Source: Gigantopelta aegis | Taxonomy: Eukaryota > Mollusca > Gastropoda > Neomphalida > Peltospiridae | Assembly: GCF_016097555.1 (NCBI RefSeq) | Contig: NC_054704.1 | Coordinates: 26,290,236-26,354,235 of the forward strand | Length of the DNA stretch: 64,000 nt | Reading direction: 5' to 3' | Shown here: positions 1-11,200 of the stretch, piece after piece | Layout: each line of letters begins with the position of its first letter | Position numbering within the stretch: position 1 is the first letter of the stretch | The notes under the pieces: generated by a model | What the model saw: only the letters and a program-made list of their open reading frames with translations | Told to the model about the DNA's origin: nothing | The model's database searches: none | Made by a program: the position numbers and the translations under genes

Positions 1-1308
1 CATTGGAGCAGGCTCCATTTTAAAAACAAAATGGGAGGGGTGTGTGGTCAAAAAAGCTGATGCAAAGCTCTTTCCGGTATGGATATAAAATGTAAGTAAA
101 ACTTGCAGACTGACCGTTTTGAAATGAGACACAAATTTCAGATCAGAAACAAGCAGCAATAGCATATTGTACAGTTATCTAGTTTAAATTAAAAAACAAA
201 CTAGCATGCTGGTGATCTTGTACAGGAGAGGATTTACTGTGCAAATGAAAGGCGTGACAGCTGGCTGTATTGAAGTATAGATGTGAAATTTGTGGGGGTG
301 GGGGGAAAACATGTTGCCTTTGACTCGGTCAAAACAGTGCTGTTGCTTATGGTTATTAGACAAAGCATGGCAGCATGGTGCCTTTGTGACATAAACTGCA
401 TTCTCGTGGGCATCTCAATATTAAGCAGCTTAAAAGGAATGCAGTTTAAAGCACAAAATATGGCAGCAAATGATTGTAATGTGGATGTGAAGTCACACAA
501 GTGGTGATCTTTAGTGTTGTAATGTGATGAGTCTGTTTGTGCAGGCGTGTGGGCATTTGTTTATGATTGTTCAACTCCACTGCAGAGATGAATAATGGAA
601 AAATACTTACATTTCATTCTCATTGAATGCATTTAGTTTATGTCTCAACATGTATTTAAAACATCCTTTACTTTATTTCTTTTTACTTTTCATGCCACAT
701 CTATTAATTTGGACCAGACTTATGGGATAGCAGAGTAACAATGTTGATTTTATACTTTACAATTATCATTTAAAAACTTTAGTCACTGACAGGACATTCC
801 TGTGCTATCATTTTGGTTTTGTACACAACACTTTTTTTTTTTTAATGTTATATTTAACAAATGGTACCAAAAAAAATTTCTTTTTAACAATTTGTTTTTT
901 TAACTTTAAAAAAATATATTGATATGTGAAAATATTCTCTTTAAAATGAAACCAGCAGTTATTTTGAAAGGTGTGAAACTAACCTGAGAAAAATGTGCAT
1001 CCCATAGCTCATTTAGTTGGTTTGAGTTTGAATGACATTGGTATTCGAATTCATTTTGCATTAATCGACAACAACAATAAACTGGTATATGATGCATCCA
1101 TTTTCAGAACTTTGAATAACTTTTATTGCAAACTTGTAAATTGGGGGAGGGGGGGGGGGGGATCAGGATTATTAATGAATCGGTGTTTGAAGAAAATGTC
1201 TAAATAAATAAAATTACAATGATTTATTTATTGCATATGAGGCAAAAATGATGGGGAAAGAAAGTCCTGTCATCTACCTATAAATACTTTTTGTTGGGAG
1301 GAGGAATA
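1..1308. other. No gene recognised
   Basis: AT-rich sequence with a G run (1143-1160). The frames here (74 and 88 aa) overlap each other on opposite strands and show no domain. It could be the 3' flank of a gene to the left. Confidence 0.4.
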
Positions 1309-1484
1309 CAGGGCAAGCTCTGGGTGAGCAGAAAAATTCGCCAAATCATCTTATTTAAACTTCAAAATTTTCTAATAAAATAACAATTATTACATAAAAT
1401 TTATTTGCCAAATTAAAATAAAATTTGCCAATTATTTTTAAAATTCACAATTGGCGAATTTGGCAAGTGCCAGAGCCAGCCCTG
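1309..1484. mobile_element. Short hAT-like MITE
   Basis: Imperfect terminal inverted repeats: CAGGGCAAGCTCTGG at the left and CAGGGCTGGCTCTGG reading inward from the right. Both are followed by an inner inverted TTCGCCAA stretch, with an AT-rich centre. The CAGGG ends are hAT-like. The flanking duplication is unclear. Confidence 0.55.
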
Positions 1485-2104
1485 GAATAGATGTGCTATG
1501 TTACATTGGAGTCAGGGTTATAGCATGTTTATGTTCAGTTTTAATCATCAGCAAATTATAAATTAAAAAGTTAATCTCAGCATCTCTCAGATCTGGTCAC
1601 CAGTTAGTTTAACAATCATATATTTGATTTATTGCCACTGGTTTTGTACATATGAAACAGCTTGTATTTGAAATGCTTGCCGTATGTATTGTTTGTGAAT
1701 CTAGATATTTAGTTTAAGCCATATGTTTTTATAAACATGGGTCTGGTTGTTTCTGTTGAGCTGGATTGAGACCTCCGAACCCCAACAAGAAAACAAAAAG
1801 GAAAATTCAACTTCTGCATTTGGCTCCATTAATGTTTTGTGTTTTACTCCATTTGTCAAGAACTATAAGTGAAACTTTGTTTGTGGTTACATGTTTAAAA
1901 TAATAGTAATTTTTATTTCTTGTAAAGAACAAGATTAATCATGAATGTTACATCACAAATCATTTCTTTATTCGTGGAATTGGTGTACGCTAGGCAAGAC
2001 ATTTAATTCCTATTATTATTTAATAATTGAGAATAGATCATGCACATTCATTTCATTCCTTTGATATGTCATTCTTCAGTATATTGTTACTGCCTTTTCA
2101 TTGT

Positions 2105-2355
2105 TGTTTTACAATGTATTAAAAATAACGATGATCGACTTATTGTCTCAATGATTGATTATAATCGAAAATTGATTTGGTTTAGTTCTACCAATGTGAT
2201 GATCGATCATAAAAATCCATAATCGAGTGTGGGAAAATATTAAATTTAAGTGTGTCGCCAGTTAAGAAGATGAAAGTGATGTAAATATGTTGGGATTGGT
2301 GTTTGTTTTTATATGTACATAAAGAAAACAGATTAAATAGTTATGAAAGGTAAAA
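2105..2355 (+). repeat. Dispersed repeat T, copy 1
   Basis: Diverged similarity to 28625-28850 in the same order: TGATTGATTATAA, then ATAAAAATC, GGGATTGGTGTTTG versus GGGAGTTAGTGTTA, then a TAAAGAAAACAGAT-like block and AAAGGTAAAA. Too old to classify. Confidence 0.35.
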
Positions 2356-3298
2356 CTAGCAATTTGTAAGTTCTAGATCTTGGTAATCTTGGAAATAGAT
2401 ACATGGCCCTTTATAATTCAAATCATTCTTTGTTCATATAATTCTAATGGAATATGGAATCAAACGTTGATCAGTTGGTGCCAACTGATTATAACCGATG
2501 ATGAAATTCCAACCAATTCCCAACACTATAGACTTGCATCAAGTTGATGTTGTATCAAGGGACCTGACCATATTTTTTAACAGCTGAAACATGTTTATTA
2601 AAACTAATTGTACTTGTATTTTGCAGTTGGTAAACAGTGTTATAAAATGGGAAGCTTTCATCTAACAAAGAGGTGAACAATTATTTTTAAATAATTTAAA
2701 TCTGAAAAAATTACAGTATATTGGTGGCTTTAATTACAGTCTATTGGTTCAGATTCATTATGTTTTGCATTATGGTTCATTTCGCTAAAATAAAAACAAT
2801 TTATATTTGTTTCATTCACAAAAGATTTTTATGTATGTATAGGAAAAAAGAATCTCATGTTTAATGTTGTCACTTTTGTCAGTAATTTTGTTTTTGTTAT
2901 TTATGTATATTTTTTGCAACTTGTTATGTAGTGAAAGCTAACATTGCTTCATTTAATATTGTCATCCAATGTTTTTAACAAATCGGTAACCATGTAATAA
3001 ACTAAACACAAAAGTTCAGTGTGTTCTTCTTTTATCAACATACTATATGGCCCACACCGTCTGCAATGAGTACAGAAGTGGCAAGACATCATTTCACAGA
3101 ACACATCATTTAAAATGATGTCATGTGGAATATTAATGTGGCACATGTTCTGGCACTTGTTTAAAATGTTAGCAACATTTAAGTATTTGATTATTAAATC
3201 AAAAAGAAAGTTTGTATGTTATATTTTAAAGTTATAACCATTGTTTGAAGGGATATGGTGCTAAGCGGGAGTGATCTTAAATGGCAAAGAAACCTCTA
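2356..3298. other. Intergenic, nothing recognised
   Basis: AT-rich. No repeat shared with the rest of the window and no convincing ORF. Confidence 0.4.
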
Positions 3299-3493
3299 TG
3301 AAGGGTCCACAGTAATAACCTGTGATGTCACACTTTTCATAATTAATTTTGAAATTTAACGTGGAATGTTTACACCTAAGCAAGCATTTACTGACAACTG
3401 TTAATGGCCAAGATCTGTTATTATGATCTTGATATCCATGACCATTATAATATTGACAATTTGTTTGGACATTATCACAGGTTATTCCCTTCA
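3299..3493. mobile_element. TIR element W, copy 1 (195 bp)
   Basis: Ends are inverted: left TGAAGGG plus TAATAACCTGTGAT, right (read inward) TGAAGGGAATAACCTGTGAT. The same element is present at 52587-53890, where it carries a large insertion. A non-autonomous DNA transposon is the simplest reading. Confidence 0.6.
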
Positions 3494-3813
3494 TATGTAT
3501 ATGGGTTATCTGCAAGGAGGGCATACATATTGTATCATCTTCATGATCATTGTATAAAAAGGAATGTTTAATAATGCCCCAACACTAAATAAAACAAATA
3601 GAACCATACTGTGGTAGAGTTCTTTACAAAAAAACTAAAAACATTGTTCAACATATTTGCTCTTATTCAACATATTTGTCCTTATTCACATTGGTACCTT
3701 GTTGAAAGAGGAACTTTTAGAGATGGAGGTTATACAGAGATTTAAGAGATGGGATTGCAAAAACAAAACCCACTCCAAAACTAAATTAAAAAAAGAAGCA
3801 TTTTTATAAACAT

Positions 3814-3819
3814 TTTATT
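3814..3819 (-). promoter_or_regulatory. Poly(A) signal touching the ERCC8 stop codon
   Basis: On the minus strand the stop TAA (3822-3820) is followed at once by AATAAA (3819-3814). The overlapping ATTAAA also uses bases of the stop codon. If used, the 3' UTR would be only about 15-30 nt. I saw no other close AATAAA on this strand in the next kilobase; one lies near 2595. Confidence 0.5.
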
Positions 3820-6800
3820 TTAATCTTCTTCACTACTCCAAGAATCTGCCGTGGCTGCTATTCTGCTGACAAACTTGTTCCTGCTTTTGCTTTGGGTCTC
3901 AGATTTCAGATATTCATCATAATCTGTAGCAGTCTCTGGAACCCAGATGAGAATGTTTCTGTCATTGCTACCACTGTACACTTCGTGTCTGTCGCGATGG
4001 TACACACAACTGTTCACCTGACTGTAGTGTCCTCTTAGCGTATTGATTGTCATCCCCGAATGAAGTTCTAGAATCTCTATGTTAGTCTCATTTGGCACAA
4101 TAACAACATCTGGACAGCCGTTTTGTGAAATAGCTATCTGGACGTTCTTTCTACTATCATTTCTGATGGAGCCGTAATTGACCATAGTGTTTTTTCCAGT
4201 AGAGGTATTCCATAAACGAAGGGTGTCATCAGTTCCAAAGGTTAATAAAAAGAGACCATCTGAGGTAAAACACATTCCGTTTACATGTCCATTGTGTGCA
4301 GTACATGCTGGAGAAAAAGAAGAAAGGAAATCAAATTGATAAAATATGTCGACTCTTTGAGTAAAGTACAGGTCCATTGTATTCAGCACATTTTTAACAC
4401 AGAGATTTTTAACACAGAGTTTTAATTTACGGATCTTTGTTTTATTAGTCCCCTACCGGTCCAACCTGAGGGGACTATAGGTTTCATCTCCGTCATTCCG
4501 TCTGTCCCATATATATTTTCCGGAGGTTTTTTGCAGAAGGCTTTGGGATACTGTGCTGAATTTTTGTGTATAGCTTTATCATGTACTGTTGCAGATCAAG
4601 TTTGACTTTCATGGCAATTTACCCATTTTTGACAGTTATGGCCTTGAATTTAGGAGGTATGTTTTCCAGACTTTCTTTCCAGAAGGCCTTGAGATATTAA
4701 CCTGAAATTTTGTGTATAGCTTTATCAGGTACTGTTACATATCAAGTTTGACTTTCATGAAAATTTACCCATTTTTGACAGAGGTATGGCCCTTGAACTT
4801 AGGAGATAAGAACAAAAAAGTTCCAGACTTTGTTTTGCAATACCTGAAAATATTGAGATGAAATTTTGTATATAGCTTTATCATGTACTGCTACTGATCA
4901 ATTTTAACTTTCATGGTAATTTATCCACTTTTCACAGATGTTTGGCCCTTGAATACAGGAGATACGAAAAATTGTTGGGTCAGATGTATTGCTTTAGCAG
5001 TACTCTCAAAATGCTTGTTTCTGTTAGGTTCATTGGGGTATGAACTAAAAAGGCATGCACAAACTGTGTTAAATACATGTAGCAAAGCCATTCACTCAAA
5101 TGTTTGCCATGCCTTTTTGTTCATACCCAGATAAACCTAAACATGGAGAAAACTTAAGCAAAGAGAAAAAAAAGGAAGTTACAGTCACGTGACCGGAACT
5201 AGAGGAGCATACAGTAGAAGAATTTAGGCCATCCCATTGACTTTTGGGATGTTCAGACCAGACTACTAGCCGTAGGGGGGAGGAGTGCACTTGTTTGAGG
5301 ACAGGTAATGTGAAAAGAAAAAATAACAGACAATCCTTAATATTAAATATGAAACATACTTATTAATAAAAACACAAACAAATTTATATTTTGTTTTGAA
5401 TTATTTTTTGGTTCTAGAATAATAATGCTCAATAATACTATCAATAGAAAACGATGTCATTTTACGATGCATTCCCTGATGTAATTTTTATGTTCATGAA
5501 TCGAGAAATGAACAAACTTGCCTTTGTTATAACAAAATTATTTTCTGGAATTGTCTTTACCTTCTTTGGTACCCGAGGATGACTGTTTATTATGTTGGTC
5601 AAGAGACATCAGACTTCCCTTTGCCTTCCGTATATCCCATAACATGACACGATTGTCAGCACTGAAACAAAATTGTACAAACTTTAAGATAAAAAAGAAA
5701 GAAGAAAGGAATGTTTTATTTAATGACGTACTCAACACATTGTAACATGGTTAGTTGGCATCAGACATATGGTTAAGGACCACACAGATAATAAGAAAAG
5801 AATATAACAAAATATTGTTAATGATCAATAGTGAATCAAAAGTTGATACCCACTGAGAAGTCAAAAATCTTACAGGTACTGAGATATGATCTTTGTACCT
5901 ACTAGCCTTAAGGCCAATGTTTAATTGAATAATATGCCAGCACTAGTAACATCTTGTTAAAATTACCACATGGAGAAGCTAATTAATTCAGAAGTTAATT
6001 AGTAGTGAAATCTTATTATATTAAAAAAAGATACTGAATATTCAGTTAAAAGGTATTGCATAAGAGGTGATTTAGAAATAACTAGGTTTACCTGCCCGAA
6101 GCTAATATAAATTCATCCTTCGTTGACCACTTAACACAGAAGATGGATGATTTGTGTCCTTTAAGCATGTGAGTTGATGAGCCGGCTCTGAGATCAACAA
6201 GCTTCAGTGTAGAGCCCTCACAACCAACTGCTAACAGTGTATGTTTTGTTGCTATTGGCGACAGATGATGAGAATAAATAATGGTGTCAAATCGATATTT
6301 GTCAGCTGGCTGAAAGAAAAAAGAAAAAAAAATCATAATCATAATATGACACACATGATGAATAAAGCTTTTTTTCAGGGATCTAAGGTTTACACAAGTG
6401 TATGTACCAATAAAATTAGTCATCATTATGTTTTTTTAAGCATCCATGTACAAATAATATATAAATCAAAACCAGGACACTTATACAGGTAATACAGGCA
6501 TTTTGCCAAAGCATAATTCAAGAAATACTTATTCACTGATGAATCTGTTAAAATGGCGATGAAGCCAAGTGTTGTATGTACATTGAAATAAGATGTGTGC
6601 ACACCCCATGATAAGATATTTAAGAAAGTCGGGCATTTGTTAAATACACAAACATAAAATGCACAGGTTTTCTAATAATGAGCTTTTAAACTTAAACTCA
6701 CAAAATGCATTTAAACGTATCTAGATTAAAAATTGCAAACATAACCGTAAGTGTGAAATCGTTTTGTGTTTGTCTAATATTTCCTATCTCCATTTGAATG

Positions 6801-7872
6801 GACTTACAATTAGTCTATTTGTGTCCCATATTTTCAGTACTTTGTCTGTCCCACTGGTTGTGAAAAGTCCTGTATCCAGTGGATACCACTGAACAGTTGT
6901 AACACTATGTTTGTGAGCATGACGGTTATCTCGGTTCACCCCACAAACATGCTTGTATATATGTCGGAAGTCACCTGAGAAATCCTCCAGATCATGAATG
7001 GCAACAGTTCCATTAGTTGCTCCAGAAAGAAGACTGCAACAACAAAAAGAAAACTGTCTTTATATGTATATCTTACATGTAAAGGTAATTTTCATAATTG
7101 CCCACGATACTAGTTTCTACAAAACGTGATAATATTTATGCTATCAGTTTAGACCTTAATTTTGTATTATCCGATATTAACAAAACAATTAGGTTTGGAT
7201 TAGCGAAAGCAATGTGTATGCTGACAACACAGGAACCATGGAACTAGCCTCAGTGGCTTATTTGAAAGTAGTTCATCAAGATAAACCGTGACATATTCCT
7301 TGATGTATACATGTCAACATTTATCTTGATGAACAAGTTTGAAGATATATGGGACAGGTTTTGCAGAGCTTACCATTTAAGGGGGACTATCATTATCACT
7401 CTCCAGACTAGTTCTAGGAGAGTATTTTTTTAGCTCCACTTAGTATGATATCAATATGGTAATGTTTTAAATGGTTTCCCCCAATTAAGTTAGGTGGGCA
7501 ATTAATTACTCTTCTTAATTTTTTCGTTTTGTTTTGTTTTGCTTTTACACACTGTAACACAGAGGTCTGATTTTGATTGGGGGGCAGTTTTCAATAGTTT
7601 AGGATACTTAATTTTGTTGGAACAGTTTACTTCTTCTTTTAAATCTGAGGACATAGCCATGCCATACCTCATCAGACGAAACACTAAATATGCACTTACT
7701 ATCTTCCTTCAGCGAGATCAATATCTAATGTCCCAATTGGACTTTTATGCACTCTTTCACAGTCTGTGTATTTGCTCAGTTCCAAACCGAACAATCGCCG
7801 CGTTGTTTCAGCACGATACAAAATTAAGGGGTTGTCAGCACCAATTTCCCTTAATTTTAAAAGTCTTAACAT
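3820..7872 (-). CDS. ERCC8: ERCC8 (CSA), WD40 protein of transcription-coupled repair, complete
   Basis: Substrate receptor of the CUL4-DDB1 ubiquitin ligase that acts at RNA polymerase II stalled on DNA damage (known for the family). Five exons on the minus strand: 7872-7700, 7033-6808, 6309-6092, 5661-5561, 4307-3820. All junctions are GT-AG, and the total of 1206 nt is exactly 402 codons including the stop, giving 401 aa, close to the 396 aa of human CSA. Residues 1-57 match the N-terminal DDB1-binding helix region (AETTRRLFGLEL, then LDIDLAEGRY). WD blades follow, ending in LKIWDT (about 125-130), LKLVDL, VMLWDI, LRLWN and ILIWVP. The segment SHHLSPIATKHTLLAVG and the acidic end WSSEED are diagnostic of CSA rather than a generic WD40 protein. 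The first ATG is chosen because it aligns with the family start. It is head to head with RCL1. Confidence 0.96.
4441..5006 (+). repeat. Interspersed repeat with internal ~125-bp units, copy 1
   Basis: Begins with GTCCCCTACCGGTCCAACC and GGGGACTATAGG and ends with TGTATTGCTTTAGCAGTACT. About three internal direct units each hold TGAAATTTTGTGTATAGC, ATCAAGTTTGACTTTCATG and a TATGGCCCTTGAA block. Copies at 11798-12082 (same two ends, fewer units), 16786-17118, 38812-38945 and 54667-54900 show it is a dispersed family whose unit number varies. Confidence 0.6.
5140..5335 (-). mobile_element. Fragment of the terminal region of the DIRS-type element
   Basis: Reads in reverse like the terminal region at 58440-58640: GGAGAAAACTT, AGTCACGTGACCGGAAC, GAAGAATTTAGGCCATCCC, TTGGGATGTTCAGACCAG and GAGGACAGGTAATG. 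Diverged, therefore old. It lies in ERCC8 intron 4. Confidence 0.5.
5696..5800 (-). mobile_element. SINE tail fragment (tail 1)
   Basis: Minus-strand SINE tail starting at GAATGTTTTATTTAATGACG, then ACTCAACACATTG and ATGGTTAAGGACCACACAGA. The head is missing. It abuts ERCC8 exon 4. Confidence 0.65.
7268..7336. repeat. Small hairpin
   Basis: TTCATCAAGATAAA (left) and TTTATCTTGATGAA (right) are perfect inverted arms in ERCC8 intron 1. Origin unknown. Confidence 0.4.
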
Positions 7873-8237
7873 TTTAAAAATTAGATATACGTGCTAAATG
7901 TCCAAATTAACAGCCCCAACCCGAGTTATAAACCATCAAAAGAAACGTTACATTTGGTTTTCACAACACTTCCGTCAAATTACTCTTCTAAAAGAGGTAA
8001 TTTTAGTATTAGTAAAGCGAATTGCAAAATCAATATTTGACGTTTCGTAATAAATATTAACAACAAAATAATTTATTAATATTAAAATAGCAATAAAATA
8101 TTTTGGTATCTATTTATTTGCTCATTTTAGTAATGTCGATAGAATATTTTTTTAATAATTAAATACGCATAACATTATTTATGCTGACTTAGTGACTAAC
8201 ACGTGTATTGCAAGAAAGTAAAACGAAAGTTGTAAAG
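7873..8237. promoter_or_regulatory. Shared ERCC8/RCL1 intergenic segment, candidate bidirectional promoter
   Basis: This 365-bp segment separates the ERCC8 ATG (7872, minus) from the RCL1 ATG (8238, plus), so both core promoters and both 5' UTRs must fit here unless there are distal non-coding exons. It is AT-rich, with no obvious CpG island and no clear TATA box at a fixed distance. No mobile element is recognisable in it, unlike most non-coding DNA of this window, which fits selective constraint. Confidence 0.6.
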
Positions 8238-11200
8238 ATGAGTGTTAATTCATTGAACTGTATCACATACGAAGGATGTAATTATTTCCGGCAACGTCTA
8301 GTTTTATCAACACTAAGTGGAAAGAGTGTCAAAATTAAAAGAATACGTTCCAAAGATGATGATCCAGGAATAAAAGGTATTCTCGTTTCCCCAAAAACCG
8401 CTCTAACAGAAAAAGACTGATGATGAGTCTGATGCGCATGCTCACTGTTCACACTAACTGTTATCAACAGTAATATTTACCTGTAGACTTCATTTATAAA
8501 ATGTATAAAACGTTTTCCATATAATCATTTGTTGTTGTTTACATAAACATTCCAATGGGTAGTAAGAATCTGTAATTTTTCTACTATCACCGAAAACTGT
8601 TCTATGTACATCATTCATCGGGTCACCCGAAATATGCCAAAATTTACAATCAAAAAACCTTTTCGCAATAAAAAAACCTCACAAAAACCATAATTCTGCC
8701 AAAATCGTATCCAATAAGGGTTTTTTATATACTTTATTGACAGTTTATCAATATTATATGATTTACAATTTATATGAAGCACAAATATTGTTGTCAGTCC
8801 TAAACATATGCATACGTCTGTTTCCGCCTTGCTTGTAAAATGCGGAACAGGACTGATTTTAGGGTCCGACTATTTACCCGAAGATACCCCAAAAATACAC
8901 CCAAGACACTGTCTTGGATGAGCAGCTTTCGGGATTGTACTATACGAAATAATGAACAGGTGTGTTTCGAACAATAGCTATTGCTTTAGTGACGTTTTTT
9001 TTAGTGTAAATATACCAAAAACCCGCTTTACAATATTTACAATAAAAAACCCATTTCCCAATCAAAAAACCTCACAAATGCAGGACAGAACAGATTTTAG
9101 AGTTTATGAAGCTCCAATCACAATTAACACGTGTGTTTCGAACAATAGGTATTGCTTTAGTGACGTTTTTTCTTTGGGAAAGAAGTTTTGCCTTTGTAAT
9201 TACAAATGTAATTATTTCTTAAAATGGCCAAATGAACTTTGTAATATAATAGGCCAACGGTCATTCCAAAGGTATTCATTTGTATAAAGGTTTATATTTA
9301 TATTCTGTTAACGTTTACTAATAAAACTAATATAAACAGCATATCAATACACCCAGGGAGTACACACCAATACAAAAAAGTGTGGTGTCTTGGTGTATTT
9401 TTGATGCGCATCTCTAATTAATATAATTAATAAAGAAAATGCTACTCATTAAATTTGGTTGCTAGATTAGATCGGGCGGTCAAAAAGAAATTAGATAGAT
9501 ATAACACGCCTGATTTGGGATGGGGGGTTGAAAATGGACAGAATTTTGAAAATAGCAATTAGTAAAAGAAATTAGTAGGATTAAAATTAGAAAGAAAAAA
9601 GTTACAAGCCAAAAATAATTGAATTGACTGCTCGGCCGAATATTTATATAATTTGGAGCATTTTAGAAGGACAGTCAAAAAATAAATAAGAGAAAGAAGA
9701 GAGTATCGGACTATTTAATAATATTTAAAAAAAAGAAAGAAGTAATTTCGAGATAAAATTTTGAACGAAGGTCTAAAAGTTTAAAGTCCGATCTTATGGT
9801 CCAGGCCGGGGGAGGGTGGGGGGGGGGGGGGGGGCGTAAGTTTGAGGTGGGCGGAATTTGGAATAAGAATTTAGTAGTTAGGTCAAAGACCGAAGACCAA
9901 AATGTGCTACAAAAATTTAAGTCCGAAAAGGTTTTAAGGTGATTTGAGCAAATTTAGACGGGCTGCCAAAATAAACTGCGTTGGACTGTTTACAAAAAAA
10001 AAAAAAAAAAAAAAAAAAAAACCAATAAAATTTTGAACTGCGGCCAAAAATGTTTAAGTCCAACAAAGCCCTAAAAAGGTACATGTCCTAGGAGAGGTTC
10101 TGCAGCGGAACTCATGACGAGTTGATGGGATGATCGGCTCGGCACTTCAGGAAGAAGCACTCTCCCTGAAGTATTGCTGAGTAGTCTTCCGGAAGTATCA
10201 GTTTGGTGATCCGATGGACGATTGGATTATCCATGTCTGATTTCAGCAAGCCTTGCCAGTACATCCCGTTCCACTCCGACGTCAGGTAGTAGGTGCGACT
10301 TCTCTCGACGTACTGGAACTGGTACCACCCTTGACCAGTTGGTCTCCAGCTCTTGGTGACGAAGGGGCCTGGCAGCTGAGAGGTCGCAGTGAACTCCCCC
10401 TTCACACAGTCGCGGTACCGTCCAGGAAGCTTGTTGCGTGCGATCTGCCAAGTCGTGGGCTGTATGTCGGACAAGTCCTGGACCGACACCTTCCTCTTCT
10501 TGGCTTCACGCTCTGCAACCGCTGTCGCAACGACTTGTGGAGACGCCGGTGGATTGGTTGGTGCGGACAACACTTTTCCTGTTTCCATCGGCGTTGGTGC
10601 TGCAGAGGGTTTAGCCGACAGCTTTGGCTCCCCCTTTGCTGCTCCTGGCGTCTGCTGCTTCTGAGTAGTGGGAGACGGCGATGCAGAATGGGCCGCCACC
10701 GGCAGTTGAGCTGCCGGTTTTGGCTCCCCCTGAACCGCCCCTGCCAGTCTCATCTTCTTCTGTGAAGCAGGAGGGACCGCCCCTGGCGGTTGAGCCGCCC
10801 GGTTTGCTACCCTCTGAGCTGCCGTGGGACGACGTCTCCTCCTACTTCCCGATCTCTTCTGTTTATTGTCCGGTTTAGACATGTTTTACTGTACAATGAA
10901 TTTGCAATATTATTGATTCCATTAATTCAGATTTATTTGTATGTGTTTGGTAAATATTTATAATATTGTAATTTATTTTGCAGATTTTGAAGCTAGTTTC
11001 ATAAGATTTCTCGATAAACTGACGAATGGTTCGAAGATAATTGTTAATGAAACAGGTAAACAGTAAAGCATTTAAGTCATCATTCATTGGATATAATTTA
11101 AATTCATGAAACATTTTAAAAAATTAGCATATTTAATGCACCTTTATTTTTGGGAGGTTAGGACAAATTAGTTGTGCCTGCAGGTTATCAAAGAAATTTG

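Noticed and set aside
7502-7684. Alternative ERCC8 exon downstream of exon 1
   Set aside because: The donor at 7699-7698 and the phase with exon 7033-6808 (GRY-LLSG junction) match the family without it.
8952-9287. 111-aa plus-strand frame in RCL1 intron 1
   Set aside because: It is made of the duplicated blocks at 8625-9290, repeating its own words; no domain.
9994-10021. Poly(A) tail marking the GC-rich ORF as a retrocopy
   Set aside because: The A run is on the plus strand, whereas the ORF is on the minus strand and would need a T run here in plus-strand reading.
10253-10765. 170-aa plus-strand frame opposite the GC-rich ORF
   Set aside because: Its Leu/Arg/Cys-rich composition is what the opposite strand of a GC-rich gene gives. 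No domain, and the minus frame spans the whole island.
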